NCBI GenBank assembly: GCA_050952465.1
Contig: JBMNKZ010000014.1
Span: 248,001-312,000 of the forward strand
DNA from: DUPU01 sp050952465
GTDB lineage: Bacteria; Bacillota; Dehalobacteriia; Dehalobacteriales; Dehalobacteriaceae
Reading direction: 5' to 3'
Length of the DNA stretch: 64,000 nucleotides
Shown: in pieces, positions 1 through 7,929 of the stretch
How the letters are laid out: each line of letters starts with the position of its first letter
How positions within the stretch are numbered: the stretch's first letter is position 1
Made by a program: the position numbers and the translations under genes
Notes under the pieces: model-generated
The model's database searches: none
Told to the model about the DNA's origin: nothing
Seen by the model: the letters and a program-made list of their open reading frames with translations, nothing else

Positions 1-203
1 TCCGTACCCTACGCGCTATCGCCCACATTACCAAATTGCGTGGAGCGGAAACAGTTATTGTAGGCATTCAGCCCGAAGTTGCTTTTGCCATGGCCCAGTT
101 GGGCTTAACCTTGGTAGGCATATCAACTGCCCTGGATCTAGAAGAAGGTCTATCCTATCTAGATCAAATGACGAAAGGAATGTACGACAATAATGACAGA
201 TGA
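1..203 (+). CDS. rsbS: RsbS-like STAS-domain stressosome protein (3' end only)
   Basis: Reading from base 3, an open frame runs in from outside the window and ends at the TGA at 201-203, giving the last 66 residues. They read as the C-terminal half of an STAS-domain anti-sigma-factor antagonist, with the segment IVGIQPEVAFAMAQLGL and a following acidic helix. In the family, RsbS forms the stressosome core with RsbR and holds the kinase RsbT until it is phosphorylated. The stop overlaps the rsbT start at 193 by eleven bases, the usual rsbS-rsbT arrangement, so translation is probably coupled. The start and the phosphorylated serine lie outside the window. Confidence 0.85.
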   Translation, partial: RTLRAIAHITKLRGAETVIVGIQPEVAFAMAQLGLTLVGISTALDLEEGLSYLDQMTKGMYDNNDR

Positions 204-595
204 AAAATGCGTTCGCATCAGGTTGGAATGTTCCATTGTTGAGGCCAGACAAAAGGGGCGTGAATTGGCATCTAAGTTAGGTTTTTCCAGTAGCGAATTA
301 ACTACCATTGCCACTGCCATCTCCGAACTGGCACGGAACATTCTTGATTACGCAGGAATTGGAGAAATCAGATTAAGTCTTACAGAAGAAAACGGCAAGA
401 AGGGCATTGTCATTATCGCTTGTGACAACGGACCAGGTATTCCTAACATTGAACGGGCCATGCAGGACGGCTATTCAACCGGGGGAAGCCTTGGGATTAG
501 GGTTGCCCGGTACCAGGAGACTGATGGATGAATTTGAAATAATCTCTAAAGTAGGCATAGGAACAATTGTTACCGTAAAAAAATGGAGGAAATAA
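193..595 (+). pseudogene. rsbT: RsbT anti-sigma regulatory kinase, one frameshift
   Basis: This is a GHKL-fold serine kinase of the stressosome, which phosphorylates RsbS/RsbR and then activates a downstream partner. The ATG at 193 opens a frame with the N-box region (ELARNILDYAG) and the G1 box (ACDNGPGIPN). At about 493-496 the frame changes: GGSLG in the first frame continues as LGLPGTRRLMDEF in the second, ending at 595. One extra G in the GGG at 493-495 explains it; removing it gives a normal protein of about 133 residues with the conserved GGSLGLGLPG lid. As written, the first frame stops at 531 after 112 residues. It could be a sequencing error, since all motifs are kept, or a real lesion. 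The gene overlaps rsbS upstream and the phosphatase gene at 583 downstream. Confidence 0.85.
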
Positions 596-1203
596 AATTG
601 AATAGGGTTTTAGACTGGGGTGTGGCTAGTCAAAAATTAAAAGGCCAAAAGGAATCAGGTGATCTGCACCTGGTTAAACCATTCAGTAACGGCATGCTGG
701 TAGCAGTAATTGACGGATTAGGACACGGTTCATTAGCTGCCCAAGCTGCTCAGGCTGCATCTGACATTCTGTCAGCTTTCCCTCATAAATCAATTATATG
801 GCTAGTGGAGCAATGCCACAGGTTCTTAAAGGAGACACGGGGCGTTGCCATAAGCTTGGCGTCCTTTAACACTCTTAGCGAAACATTGACATGGCTGGGA
901 GTGGGTAATGTAGAAGGCATAATATTTTATTCCGGTTCCCATCCGGAACCAGCCCAAAAATCGCTCTTACTCCGTCCGGGCATAGTTGGTTGCACCCTAC
1001 CTCGGCTAGATACGACAACTATCCCGATTATTCCCGGTGACACTTTGATTCTTACCACAGACGGCATCGACTACAATTTTTCTAAGAGAATTAACCTAAA
1101 AAATCCACCCCGGCAAATTGCCGAAAATATTATGAAGCACCATGCTAAGGGTAATGATGATGCCTTGGTATTAGTCGCTCGTTATCTTGGAGGTATAAAA
1201 TGA
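583..1203 (+). CDS. rsbX: RsbX-like PP2C/SpoIIE-family serine phosphatase
   Basis: The 206-residue protein is a single PP2C-like (SpoIIE-type) phosphatase domain. Metal-binding acidic motifs are visible: DGLGHG at residues 44-49, TTDGID at 158-163 and GNDDA near 190-194. In stressosome operons RsbX removes phosphate from RsbS and RsbR and resets the complex after stress. The size matches RsbX rather than the larger RsbU, which carries an extra N-terminal domain; here an RsbU_N-like domain instead begins the next gene. The ATG at 583 sits inside the end of rsbT (GGAGG at 584-588 also lies there), and the stop overlaps the next start at 1200, so the genes form one tight operon. Confidence 0.8.
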   Translation: MEEIKLNRVLDWGVASQKLKGQKESGDLHLVKPFSNGMLVAVIDGLGHGSLAAQAAQAASDILSAFPHKSIIWLVEQCHRFLKETRGVAISLASFNTLSETLTWLGVGNVEGIIFYSGSHPEPAQKSLLLRPGIVGCTLPRLDTTTIPIIPGDTLILTTDGIDYNFSKRINLKNPPRQIAENIMKHHAKGNDDALVLVARYLGGIK

Positions 1204-2561
1204 ACAGCACATTCAATGAACTAAAAGATCATTACGCCTTTTCACTCCGGGAATATCTTGCAGGTGGCGGTGAAACAGCATTATTGCTAGCCCATAACAT
1301 TGGACGGACAGCCGTATTAAAAGGTTTGGGAGTATTGGAAATAGCAGAAATCTACCATCAAACACTGATGGCTACTCTTCGACAAATCCCCGTATCCCCC
1401 AATATCATCCAAATAATAGAACGGATTACGGAATTTTTTATGGAGAATTTATCTACATTTGATATGCTTGAAAGAGGCTATTTGGAAGCCAGTATTACAC
1501 TACATAATTTAAATGAAGCCCTGGACAAAAACAAGAATTTTCTTAAAAATATTGTGGCTTCAGTTCCTTCAGGACTTTTGGTTTTTGATAAATCTACTGA
1601 AATCATAACCTCTGCAAATAAAAGCTTTTGTGAAAAATTTTTGGTTTCCCCTGAGGAAATAACGGGGAAACCTCTAATTGAAGTGCTTAACTTAATCGGA
1701 TTATCAGCAGGAGCAAAAAACACGATCCAATCATACAGTACTTTTACCGGATTTGAATGCCAATGTGATTCCCCTCGGGCAGGAAAACTGATATTAAGCA
1801 TCAGTTTAACCGGTGGACGCCTGGAAAAAGAAGAAGAATTCATCCTGATGGTTGAAGATATCACTGAAAAGAAACAACTGGAGAAAGAAATGGCTCGCCT
1901 GGAACGTTTAAACTTGGTTGGTGAAATGGCTGCCGGTATCGGTCACGAAATTAGAAATCCCATGACCGCTGTCCGAGGTTTCCTGCAGCTTTTAGCAGAT
2001 AAGAATGAATATCAAAAAGATAACGAATACTTTACCCTGATGATTGACGAACTGGACAGAGCCAATTCCATCATCACGGAATTTCTCTCCCTGGCTAAAA
2101 ACAAACCGGTTGATCTAAAGATTCAGAATCTAAATAATATCATCGAAGCACTATACCCGTTAATCCAAGCTTCCGGTATGCAAAGCGACAATGATATTAA
2201 TGTAGAACTGGGGCATATCCCAGACCTGCTCCTAAATGAAAAAGAAATTCGTCAACTTGTGCTTAACCTGGTACGTAATGGGCTCGACGCCATGGTTGCC
2301 GGAGGTACTCTTACGATAAAAACATCTGCTGAAGGTGACCAAGTGGTACTGATGGTGGAAGATGAAGGGACAGGTATAGAAGCAAATGTTTTGGAGAAAA
2401 TAGGCACACCATTTTTTACTACTAAAGAAAGCGGGACAGGCTTGGGGCTGGCCGTGTGTTATAGTATTGCCACCCGGCACAATGCTGTGATAAAAATAAA
2501 GACAGCTCCGGGCGGGACTACATTTTTTGTTAGATTTAATCTAAAAAAAGAAATTTCCTAA
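1200..2561 (+). CDS. Sensor histidine kinase with RsbU_N-like N-terminus and PAS domain
   Basis: The 453-residue protein has no membrane segment, so it should be cytoplasmic. Residues 1-100 are helical and resemble the RsbU N-terminal domain that binds RsbT. Residues about 108-225 form a PAS domain. The HisKA domain has the phospho-accepting His249 in GHEIRNP. The HATPase domain shows the N box near 353-365 (LVLNLVRNGLDAM), G1 at 387-393 (EDEGTGI) and G2 GTGLGL at 412-417. The layout resembles sporulation kinases such as KinA/KinE. The four-base overlap with the phosphatase gene makes it the likely output of the stressosome: released RsbT could bind the N-terminal domain and set kinase activity. 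No response regulator is adjacent. The domain calls are solid; the RsbT link is inferred from order and resemblance. Confidence 0.8.
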   Translation: MNSTFNELKDHYAFSLREYLAGGGETALLLAHNIGRTAVLKGLGVLEIAEIYHQTLMATLRQIPVSPNIIQIIERITEFFMENLSTFDMLERGYLEASITLHNLNEALDKNKNFLKNIVASVPSGLLVFDKSTEIITSANKSFCEKFLVSPEEITGKPLIEVLNLIGLSAGAKNTIQSYSTFTGFECQCDSPRAGKLILSISLTGGRLEKEEEFILMVEDITEKKQLEKEMARLERLNLVGEMAAGIGHEIRNPMTAVRGFLQLLADKNEYQKDNEYFTLMIDELDRANSIITEFLSLAKNKPVDLKIQNLNNIIEALYPLIQASGMQSDNDINVELGHIPDLLLNEKEIRQLVLNLVRNGLDAMVAGGTLTIKTSAEGDQVVLMVEDEGTGIEANVLEKIGTPFFTTKESGTGLGLAVCYSIATRHNAVIKIKTAPGGTTFFVRFNLKKEIS

Positions 2562-2745
2562 AAGCTTGTCCTGCTTTAGACCATTCTAAATAATAATAAG
2601 GATTTATTTCCGTAGCACTCCAGTCCGTTCAACTTCTGCCGGGTATAGTAACTTTTTTGTGCATATTTTTGTGCATATATGGTAAAATATTTTTAACCTT
2701 AATAAGGACATACTAAAGCAGAAATAGACTTGATTAGAAGGAAAA

Positions 2746-4062
2746 TTACTTAACCCTGTCTACCAGCTTTTGAGCACACTTTTCCGCCTCATAAAGAATC
2801 CTCTCTTCGTCTATACTCAATACCTGTCGGTTTTCCATAATTACTTTTCCATTAATAATCACAGTTTTCACATCAGAGGCTTGAGCAGCATACACCAAGT
2901 GAGCTGATGCATCATGCCGAGGATAAAGATGCGGTTTATGAAAATCAACTATAATTAGATCCGCCTTCTTCCCTACGGAAATCTGCCCAATTTGGCTTTC
3001 CATTTTTAAAGCTAATGCCCCGTTACGAGTAGCCATTTCTAATGCTTGATAGGCAGGGATTGAGGTGGGATCCATGTCAGCTACTTTTTGCAGGAAACTA
3101 GCTGACCTCATTTCCTCTATCATATCCAAGTTATTATTGCTGGATGCACCGTCCGTTCCCAGAGCTACAGGTATCCCTTTTTGTAACATTTTCGTCACAG
3201 GAGCTATTCCACTGGCTAACTTCATATTGCTCTGGGGATTATGTACTACCCCGACTTTTTTCTCTGCCAGTACTTCTATTTCCTTCTCATTGACATGAAC
3301 CACATGGGCACCTAAAACATGATGATTAAACAATCCAATCTCATCCATTAGTTCTACCGGCCTTTTACCATAGGCCTTTTTAATATCTGCCACCTCGCTA
3401 AGGGTTTCCGCCAAATGAATATGAATACCCACTCCTAGTTGATCAGAATAATGCATCACTTTTTTTAGATAATCCGGAGGGCAGGTATAGGGAGCATGGG
3501 GGGCAAGCATGGTTGTAATGCGCCCTTCTGCCTTTCCCTGCCAATTCTTAATAAAGCCAACAGATTCCAAAAGAGCAGATTCACCGTTGGGTGCGATACC
3601 AATTACCCCTCGGGATAAGACCGCCCGTATCCCGCTTTCATCCACAGCGCGCGCTACATCATCCATAAAGCTATACATATCAACAAAGGTGGTCGTACCA
3701 GATTTAATCATTTCTAAAATACTTAACATCGTGCCCCAATAAATATCCTGACCGGTCATAATCGCTTCAATGGGCCAGATCTTAGTATTTAACCATTCCA
3801 TCAATGGTAAGTCATCTGCGTAACTCCTGAAAAGGGCCATGGCTGCATGGGTATGAGCATTAATAAATCCCGGCAGAACCACACAACCAGACGCATCGAT
3901 AATCTTGTCAAAGTCACCGTCTTCTGGAATATTACCAATACCGCTGATTTTTCCATGATAGATGGCAATATTGCCATTAATATAATAATTTTCCTGATTA
4001 CTCTCTACTCCAAACTCCTTGGTCATGGGAATAATCTGGGCATCCTTAATTAATATTTTCAT
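2746..4062 (-). CDS. mtaD: 5-methylthioadenosine / S-adenosylhomocysteine deaminase
   Basis: A 438-residue metal-dependent amidohydrolase of the MtaD/SsnA group. It shows the metal motif HTH at residues 70-72 (GFINAHTH), HIHLAE at 214-219, His253 in GAHVVH and the catalytic Asp304 in LGTDGASSNN. The family deaminates methylthioadenosine to methylthioinosine, and SAH to S-inosylhomocysteine. It is last in a minus-strand run ftsY-mtnP-mtnA-aldolase-mtaD, separated from the aldolase gene by about 200 bases with a palindromic repeat. With a 6-oxopurine-type mtnP upstream, deamination would be the first step of MTA disposal here. The ATG at 4062 follows a GGGGGT ribosome-binding site. Confidence 0.88.
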   Translation of the reverse strand: MKILIKDAQIIPMTKEFGVESNQENYYINGNIAIYHGKISGIGNIPEDGDFDKIIDASGCVVLPGFINAHTHAAMALFRSYADDLPLMEWLNTKIWPIEAIMTGQDIYWGTMLSILEMIKSGTTTFVDMYSFMDDVARAVDESGIRAVLSRGVIGIAPNGESALLESVGFIKNWQGKAEGRITTMLAPHAPYTCPPDYLKKVMHYSDQLGVGIHIHLAETLSEVADIKKAYGKRPVELMDEIGLFNHHVLGAHVVHVNEKEIEVLAEKKVGVVHNPQSNMKLASGIAPVTKMLQKGIPVALGTDGASSNNNLDMIEEMRSASFLQKVADMDPTSIPAYQALEMATRNGALALKMESQIGQISVGKKADLIIVDFHKPHLYPRHDASAHLVYAAQASDVKTVIINGKVIMENRQVLSIDEERILYEAEKCAQKLVDRVK

Positions 4063-4183
4063 ATTTATTTACCCCCGTTTTGCCTTCATTCGGCGACACT
4101 TCATTTTATATCATTTTTCATTCTTGATATGGTTGGAGTTAACCATGAAACCTAATTTGTATGAATTTGATACATGAAATCAT

Positions 4184-4274
4184 GTAGGGGTTGCATACTA
4201 TGCAACTCAAATTGCGTAAATTGTATAAGTTGGAATCCATTGTAGGGCTGGGTTGCATGGTATGCAACCCCTAC
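4184..4274. repeat. Palindromic inverted repeat reaching into the aldolase stop codon
   Basis: The arm at 4184-4206 (GTAGGGGTTGCATACTATGC then AAC) and the arm at 4251-4274 are inverted copies with about one mismatch. Each arm holds its own small palindrome (GTTGCAT-ATGCAAC). The right arm contains the TAG stop (4271-4273) of the aldolase gene. The GTAGGG edge is shared with repeats near 15992-16052 and 53147-53171, which suggests a dispersed small repeat family (MITE- or REP-like). Confidence 0.7.
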
Positions 4275-4924
4275 TGTCCATAATTTTTTAAAAAATTCTC
4301 CCTTAAAATTTTCGTTTCCAGGTCATCTAAAATATGGGGAGTACCGAGCAATTTGGCGTTTAAAAAAACTTGTGCTAATTTTTCCACTAAAATGGCTACA
4401 GTTAATGCTTCATCCAGGGATCGTCCTACACCAACGGCTCCATGATTGGCAAGAAGAACAGCATTTCGATTTTCCAAGACCCTTACGGCATTTTGAGCCA
4501 GCTCCCTTGACCCAGGCATGGCGTATTTTGCAACCTCTATGGATCCGCCTATTAACTGAGCCGCCTCCTCAAGTACCGGGGGTATATCCTCTTGGGCGAC
4601 CGCAAAAGCACAAGCATTAGTACTATGGGTATGAATGATCGCGGAAACATCCGGCCGCGCACGATAGATTTCTTGGTGCAGCATTGTTTCCGTAGAAGGC
4701 TTCCTCATGCCATCCACAATTTGTCCATCTAATTTCATCGTGACTAAATCACTAATTTTTAAATCATGATAAGGCATACCACTGGGCGTCACAATGAATT
4801 GGGACTTTTTAGGGATTCGGCAGCTGATATTACCCCAAGTAGCTACTACTAAACGATAGTCCACTAGTTTTTTACCTATTTCGATTACTTGTTCCTTTAG
4901 CTGTACAGCAGTGTGAATGATCAT
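4271..4924 (-). CDS. Class II aldolase, probable 5-methylthioribulose-1-phosphate aldolase (Ald2-type)
   Basis: A 217-residue FucA/AraD-family zinc aldolase. The start is the ATG at 4924, preceded by GGGAGGG; an upstream TTG at 4957 lacks a site. Catalytic and metal residues fit FucA numbering with an offset of six: Glu79, His98 and His100 (IHTHST), and His161 (NHGAVG); GNIS at 31-34 binds phosphate. Alone, the family call covers fuculose-phosphate, rhamnulose-phosphate and ribulose-phosphate enzymes. Next to mtnA and mtnP, the best fit is the DHAP-shunt aldolase that splits methylthioribulose-1-phosphate into DHAP and 2-methylthioacetaldehyde. No mtnB, mtnW, mtnX or mtnD of the aerobic methionine salvage route is visible. 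The substrate is inferred from context. Confidence 0.75.
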   Translation of the reverse strand: MIIHTAVQLKEQVIEIGKKLVDYRLVVATWGNISCRIPKKSQFIVTPSGMPYHDLKISDLVTMKLDGQIVDGMRKPSTETMLHQEIYRARPDVSAIIHTHSTNACAFAVAQEDIPPVLEEAAQLIGGSIEVAKYAMPGSRELAQNAVRVLENRNAVLLANHGAVGVGRSLDEALTVAILVEKLAQVFLNAKLLGTPHILDDLETKILRENFLKNYGQ

Positions 4925-4958
4925 AAGAACCCTCCCTTCATAATTTCCTGCAATCAAT

Positions 4959-5990
4959 TTATGTTAGAATAACCGTCCTTACTGTGTCCTCATTAGGATG
5001 ATAAATGATACCTTTTTCCGTAATAATGGCAGATACTAGATTATGAGGTGTAACATCGAAGGCCGGATTAAATACGGGAACATCGGGGGGAGCCGTCTGA
5101 TAACCAAAAACACCCCGTACCTCTTGAGCATCTCTTTCTTCTATGGGTATATCCTCTCCTGATTGAAGGGATAAATCAAAGGTACTGACAGGAGCCGCTA
5201 CATAAAAGGGAATATGATGAACTTTTGCCAACACCGCCAAACTGTATGTCCCAATTTTATTGGCTACATCCCCCCGGGCAGTAATCCGGTCTGCTCCTAC
5301 GATCACCAGGTCAACTAAACCTTTTTGCATCACGTAACCGGCCATACTATCAGTAATCAAAGTAACAGGAATACGATCTTCCATTAACTCGAAGACAGTC
5401 AATCGCGCTCCCTGGAGCAGCGGTCTTGTTTCATCGGCAAAAACCTTAAGGGATTTTCCTGCCTCGTGAGCTGCTCTAATTACACCTAAAGCAGTACCAT
5501 ACCCTCCGGTAGCAAATGCTCCTGCATTACAATGGGTAAGTATTGAAGCTTTTTGGGGTATCAAGTTGGTACCATATTGTCCCATCTGCTTGTTAATCAA
5601 GATATCCTCTCGGAGGATACGATGAGCCTCCTCCAAAATATCACAGAAGAGCTGACCTGGCGATTTATCCTTAGTTATCTTTTTTTTGATGCGCTCCAAT
5701 GCCCAAAACAGATTAACGGCAGTAGGCCGTGATGCCGCCAGTTCTTCACTGGCTTTTAAAAGATACTCCTGACAATGATTAAATTTCTTTTGGCAACATT
5801 CCCATGCCGCTAAGGCCATTCCATAGGCAGCAGCAGCCCCAATAGCAGGAGCTCCCCGCACCACCAGCCGTTTTATGGCATTGATTACGTCCTGATAATG
5901 TTGGCAGGTATAGAAACTAACTTCGATAGGAAGCTTCGTTTGATCCAGTAAGACTAACTTATTATCTTCCCAGCGCATGGTTTCAATCAT
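4959..5990 (-). CDS. mtnA: 5-methylthioribose-1-phosphate isomerase
   Basis: The 343-residue protein has the eIF2B-like isomerase fold of MtnA. RRLVVRGAPAIG-type substrate-binding residues lie near 41-51, the catalytic cysteine is Cys154 in THCNAG, and the catalytic aspartate is Asp234 in VGADRI, followed by NKIGTY. Both active-site residues of the family are therefore present. It converts methylthioribose-1-phosphate to methylthioribulose-1-phosphate. It lies between mtnP (20-base gap) and the class II aldolase (34-base gap) in one minus-strand operon, so its product most likely goes straight to the aldolase. Length is normal for the family. Confidence 0.93.
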   Translation of the reverse strand: MIETMRWEDNKLVLLDQTKLPIEVSFYTCQHYQDVINAIKRLVVRGAPAIGAAAAYGMALAAWECCQKKFNHCQEYLLKASEELAASRPTAVNLFWALERIKKKITKDKSPGQLFCDILEEAHRILREDILINKQMGQYGTNLIPQKASILTHCNAGAFATGGYGTALGVIRAAHEAGKSLKVFADETRPLLQGARLTVFELMEDRIPVTLITDSMAGYVMQKGLVDLVIVGADRITARGDVANKIGTYSLAVLAKVHHIPFYVAAPVSTFDLSLQSGEDIPIEERDAQEVRGVFGYQTAPPDVPVFNPAFDVTPHNLVSAIITEKGIIYHPNEDTVRTVILT

Positions 5991-6009
5991 ATGAAATTAC
6001 CTCGCTAAT

Positions 6010-6750
6010 TTAATTGATGCTTTCGATAGTTTTCATCAACAGTTTAGATAGATTCTCTTCGTTTTGAGCCATTACATCTAGAACCTCCTGGTGGGTTAAT
6101 TCAATGGGAGAAATACCGGCGGCAAAATTAGTAACCATACAAATGGTAGCATAACTCAGTCCTGCTTCCCGGGCTAGAACTACTTCCGGGACACTGGTCA
6201 TTCCTACAACGTCTCCTCCTAATATCCTGTACATACGAATTTCTGCCGGTGTTTCAAAACGCGGTCCCTCGGTACAGACATAAGTCCCTGATTGGTGTAC
6301 ATTAATGCCTAAAGATTTTGCCGTTTCAGCCAGAATTCCTCTCAAATGAGGTGAATAGGGATGGGTCATATCAGTATGAGTGACACCCATTTCTCCCCCA
6401 TCAAAAAAAGTAGAGAGCCTGTTTTTTGTAAAGTCTAAAAATTGATCCACCAGTACAAAACTGCCGGGGGCCATGCCCTCATTAAGAGAACCGACCGCCG
6501 CGGTTGCTAGGACATGTTCTACCCCCAGTTCTTTTAAAGCCCAAATATTTGCCCGGTAATTGACTAAATGGGGCGGGACGGAATGTGTCACCCCGTGCCG
6601 GGTCAAAAAGACAATCTCTTTCCCTGAATATGTACCCATAGCCACTTTGGCTTGTCCATAAGCATTCTCTAAAATTTCTTCCCGCACATCGGTTAAAATA
6701 TTCGGATTATATACACCGGTACCTCCGATAATTGCAATTTTGGGTGCCAT
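6010..6750 (-). CDS. mtnP: Methylthioadenosine/methylthioinosine phosphorylase (MTAP/PNP family)
   Basis: A 246-residue trimeric-type nucleoside phosphorylase. Visible motifs are the phosphate loop IIGGTGVY at 6-13, the RHG segment (FLTRHGVTHSVPPH), NYRANIWALK and the EGPRFET stretch. In the purine-binding region it reads MVTNFAAGIS, with Asn where adenine-preferring MTAPs have Asp (TDYD). Asn there is typical of 6-oxopurine enzymes such as PNP and methylthioinosine phosphorylase. With mtaD in the same operon, methylthioinosine is the likelier substrate, giving hypoxanthine and methylthioribose-1-phosphate. The ribosome-binding site AGGAGGAA lies in the last codons of ftsY, so its translation is probably linked to ftsY. 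Substrate choice is an inference. Confidence 0.85.
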   Translation of the reverse strand: MAPKIAIIGGTGVYNPNILTDVREEILENAYGQAKVAMGTYSGKEIVFLTRHGVTHSVPPHLVNYRANIWALKELGVEHVLATAAVGSLNEGMAPGSFVLVDQFLDFTKNRLSTFFDGGEMGVTHTDMTHPYSPHLRGILAETAKSLGINVHQSGTYVCTEGPRFETPAEIRMYRILGGDVVGMTSVPEVVLAREAGLSYATICMVTNFAAGISPIELTHQEVLDVMAQNEENLSKLLMKTIESIN

Positions 6751-6753
6751 TAA

Positions 6754-7680
6754 TTATTCCTCCTCAGCAAATAACGCTTTAATAAAATCATTTGCCTCAA
6801 AATCCTTTAAATCATCCATTCCTTCTCCAATTCCTATCAACTTCACCGGAATATTCAGTTCATCCCTAATTCCGATAATTACGCCTCCCTTTGCGGTACC
6901 ATCCAGTTTTGTCAGGCAAATTCCCGTGACATCTACCACTTCACTGAATGTCCGAGCCTGGGAAATGGCATTTTGACCGGTAGTCGCATCCAGAACCAAT
7001 AGTACTTCCACATTGGCTTCCGGTAGTTCCCGACGGACTATTTTCCCTACCTTCCGCAGTTCCTCCATCAGGTTGGCCTTATTATGTAAACGGCCTGCCG
7101 TGTCAATAATCAGTACATCTTCCCGACGAGAGGCGGCAGCCCTACACGCATCAAAGACAACTGCTCCCGGGTCTGATCCTTCCTGATTCCGAATTACTTC
7201 TACACCTACTCGTTCACCCCAGATTACCAATTGGTCAATAGCCGCTGCCCGGAAGGTATCGCCGGCAGCCAGGACTACCTTATACTTTTCTTTGGTTAGG
7301 CGATGAGCTAACTTTCCAATAGTGGTAGTTTTCCCAACTCCGTTAACCCCCACCACTAAAATTACATTTGTCTTACCCTTTTCCAAAAGCAAGCTATTCT
7401 TTTCTTGATCCCCAATTAAAATTTTAGCGATCTCTTCTTTCATTACTTCCCGTAGTTCAGAAGCATCTTTCAATTTTCGTTCTTTCACCCTGGTTCTTAA
7501 GGTTTCCACCAGCTTAAGGGCAGTATTAATCCCCACATCCGCTTGAATTAAGGTTTCTTCCAATTCCTCAAACAACTCTTCATCAATAGCTTTATTAAAG
7601 GAAAGAACACCGGAAACTTTCTCTACAAAACCATGCCTGGTCTTGCTCAACCCTTCTTTTAACTTGTTAAAAAAGCCCAC
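6754..7680 (-). CDS. ftsY: Signal recognition particle receptor FtsY
   Basis: The 308-residue SRP-type GTPase shows the full set of G motifs: G1 GVNGVGKTTTIGKLA near 111-125, the insertion-box sequence DTFRAAAIDQL, G3 DTAGRLHNK, and G4 TKLDGTAKGG. The N domain (residues 1-95) is short and lacks the acidic A extension found in Proteobacteria, as is normal in Firmicutes. It docks SRP-ribosome complexes at the membrane. The gene heads the MTA-salvage run, whose first gene starts three bases after it. In many Firmicutes ftsY follows smc; here smc is about 4.6 kb upstream, with the glutamate aminomutase and other genes in between. Confidence 0.96.
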   Translation of the reverse strand: MGFFNKLKEGLSKTRHGFVEKVSGVLSFNKAIDEELFEELEETLIQADVGINTALKLVETLRTRVKERKLKDASELREVMKEEIAKILIGDQEKNSLLLEKGKTNVILVVGVNGVGKTTTIGKLAHRLTKEKYKVVLAAGDTFRAAAIDQLVIWGERVGVEVIRNQEGSDPGAVVFDACRAAASRREDVLIIDTAGRLHNKANLMEELRKVGKIVRRELPEANVEVLLVLDATTGQNAISQARTFSEVVDVTGICLTKLDGTAKGGVIIGIRDELNIPVKLIGIGEGMDDLKDFEANDFIKALFAEEE

Positions 7681-7770
7681 CTAAAAGTCCTCCTTTATCT
7701 TTCAGCTAGGCCGCGGGAACACCCACGGCACAGCTTATTGCTAACTTTCGCTGTAGTACTAACGTAAATA

Positions 7771-7800
7771 AAGGTTAAGGTATTCTTCTACCTTAACCTT
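7771..7800 (-). terminator. Perfect 12-bp hairpin downstream of the two-half JAMM-like gene
   Basis: AAGGTTAAGGTA and its exact complement flank a six-base loop (7771-7800). On the minus strand the stem is followed by TTATTTACG, a weak U-tract. It lies between the gene ending at 7930 and ftsY, so it could terminate the former. The T-tract is short, so this is moderate support only. Confidence 0.5.
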
Positions 7801-7929
7801 ATGCATATTTTACCATACCAATAATACTAATGACAACCTGACAACTATCCATGTTACGACAATAGACCATTACTGGGCGGCACAGAGACCGTTCTCTATT
7901 ATTTCCACATACATGTAAGTCAAACACAT

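Noticed and set aside
1478..1864. Open frame of 128 codons on the minus strand
   Set aside because: Lies wholly inside the histidine kinase gene in another frame, without a ribosome-binding site or recognisable motif.
4925..4957. Longer aldolase reading from TTG at 4957
   Set aside because: The ATG at 4924 has a strong GGGAGGG site and matches the family N-terminus; the extension does not.
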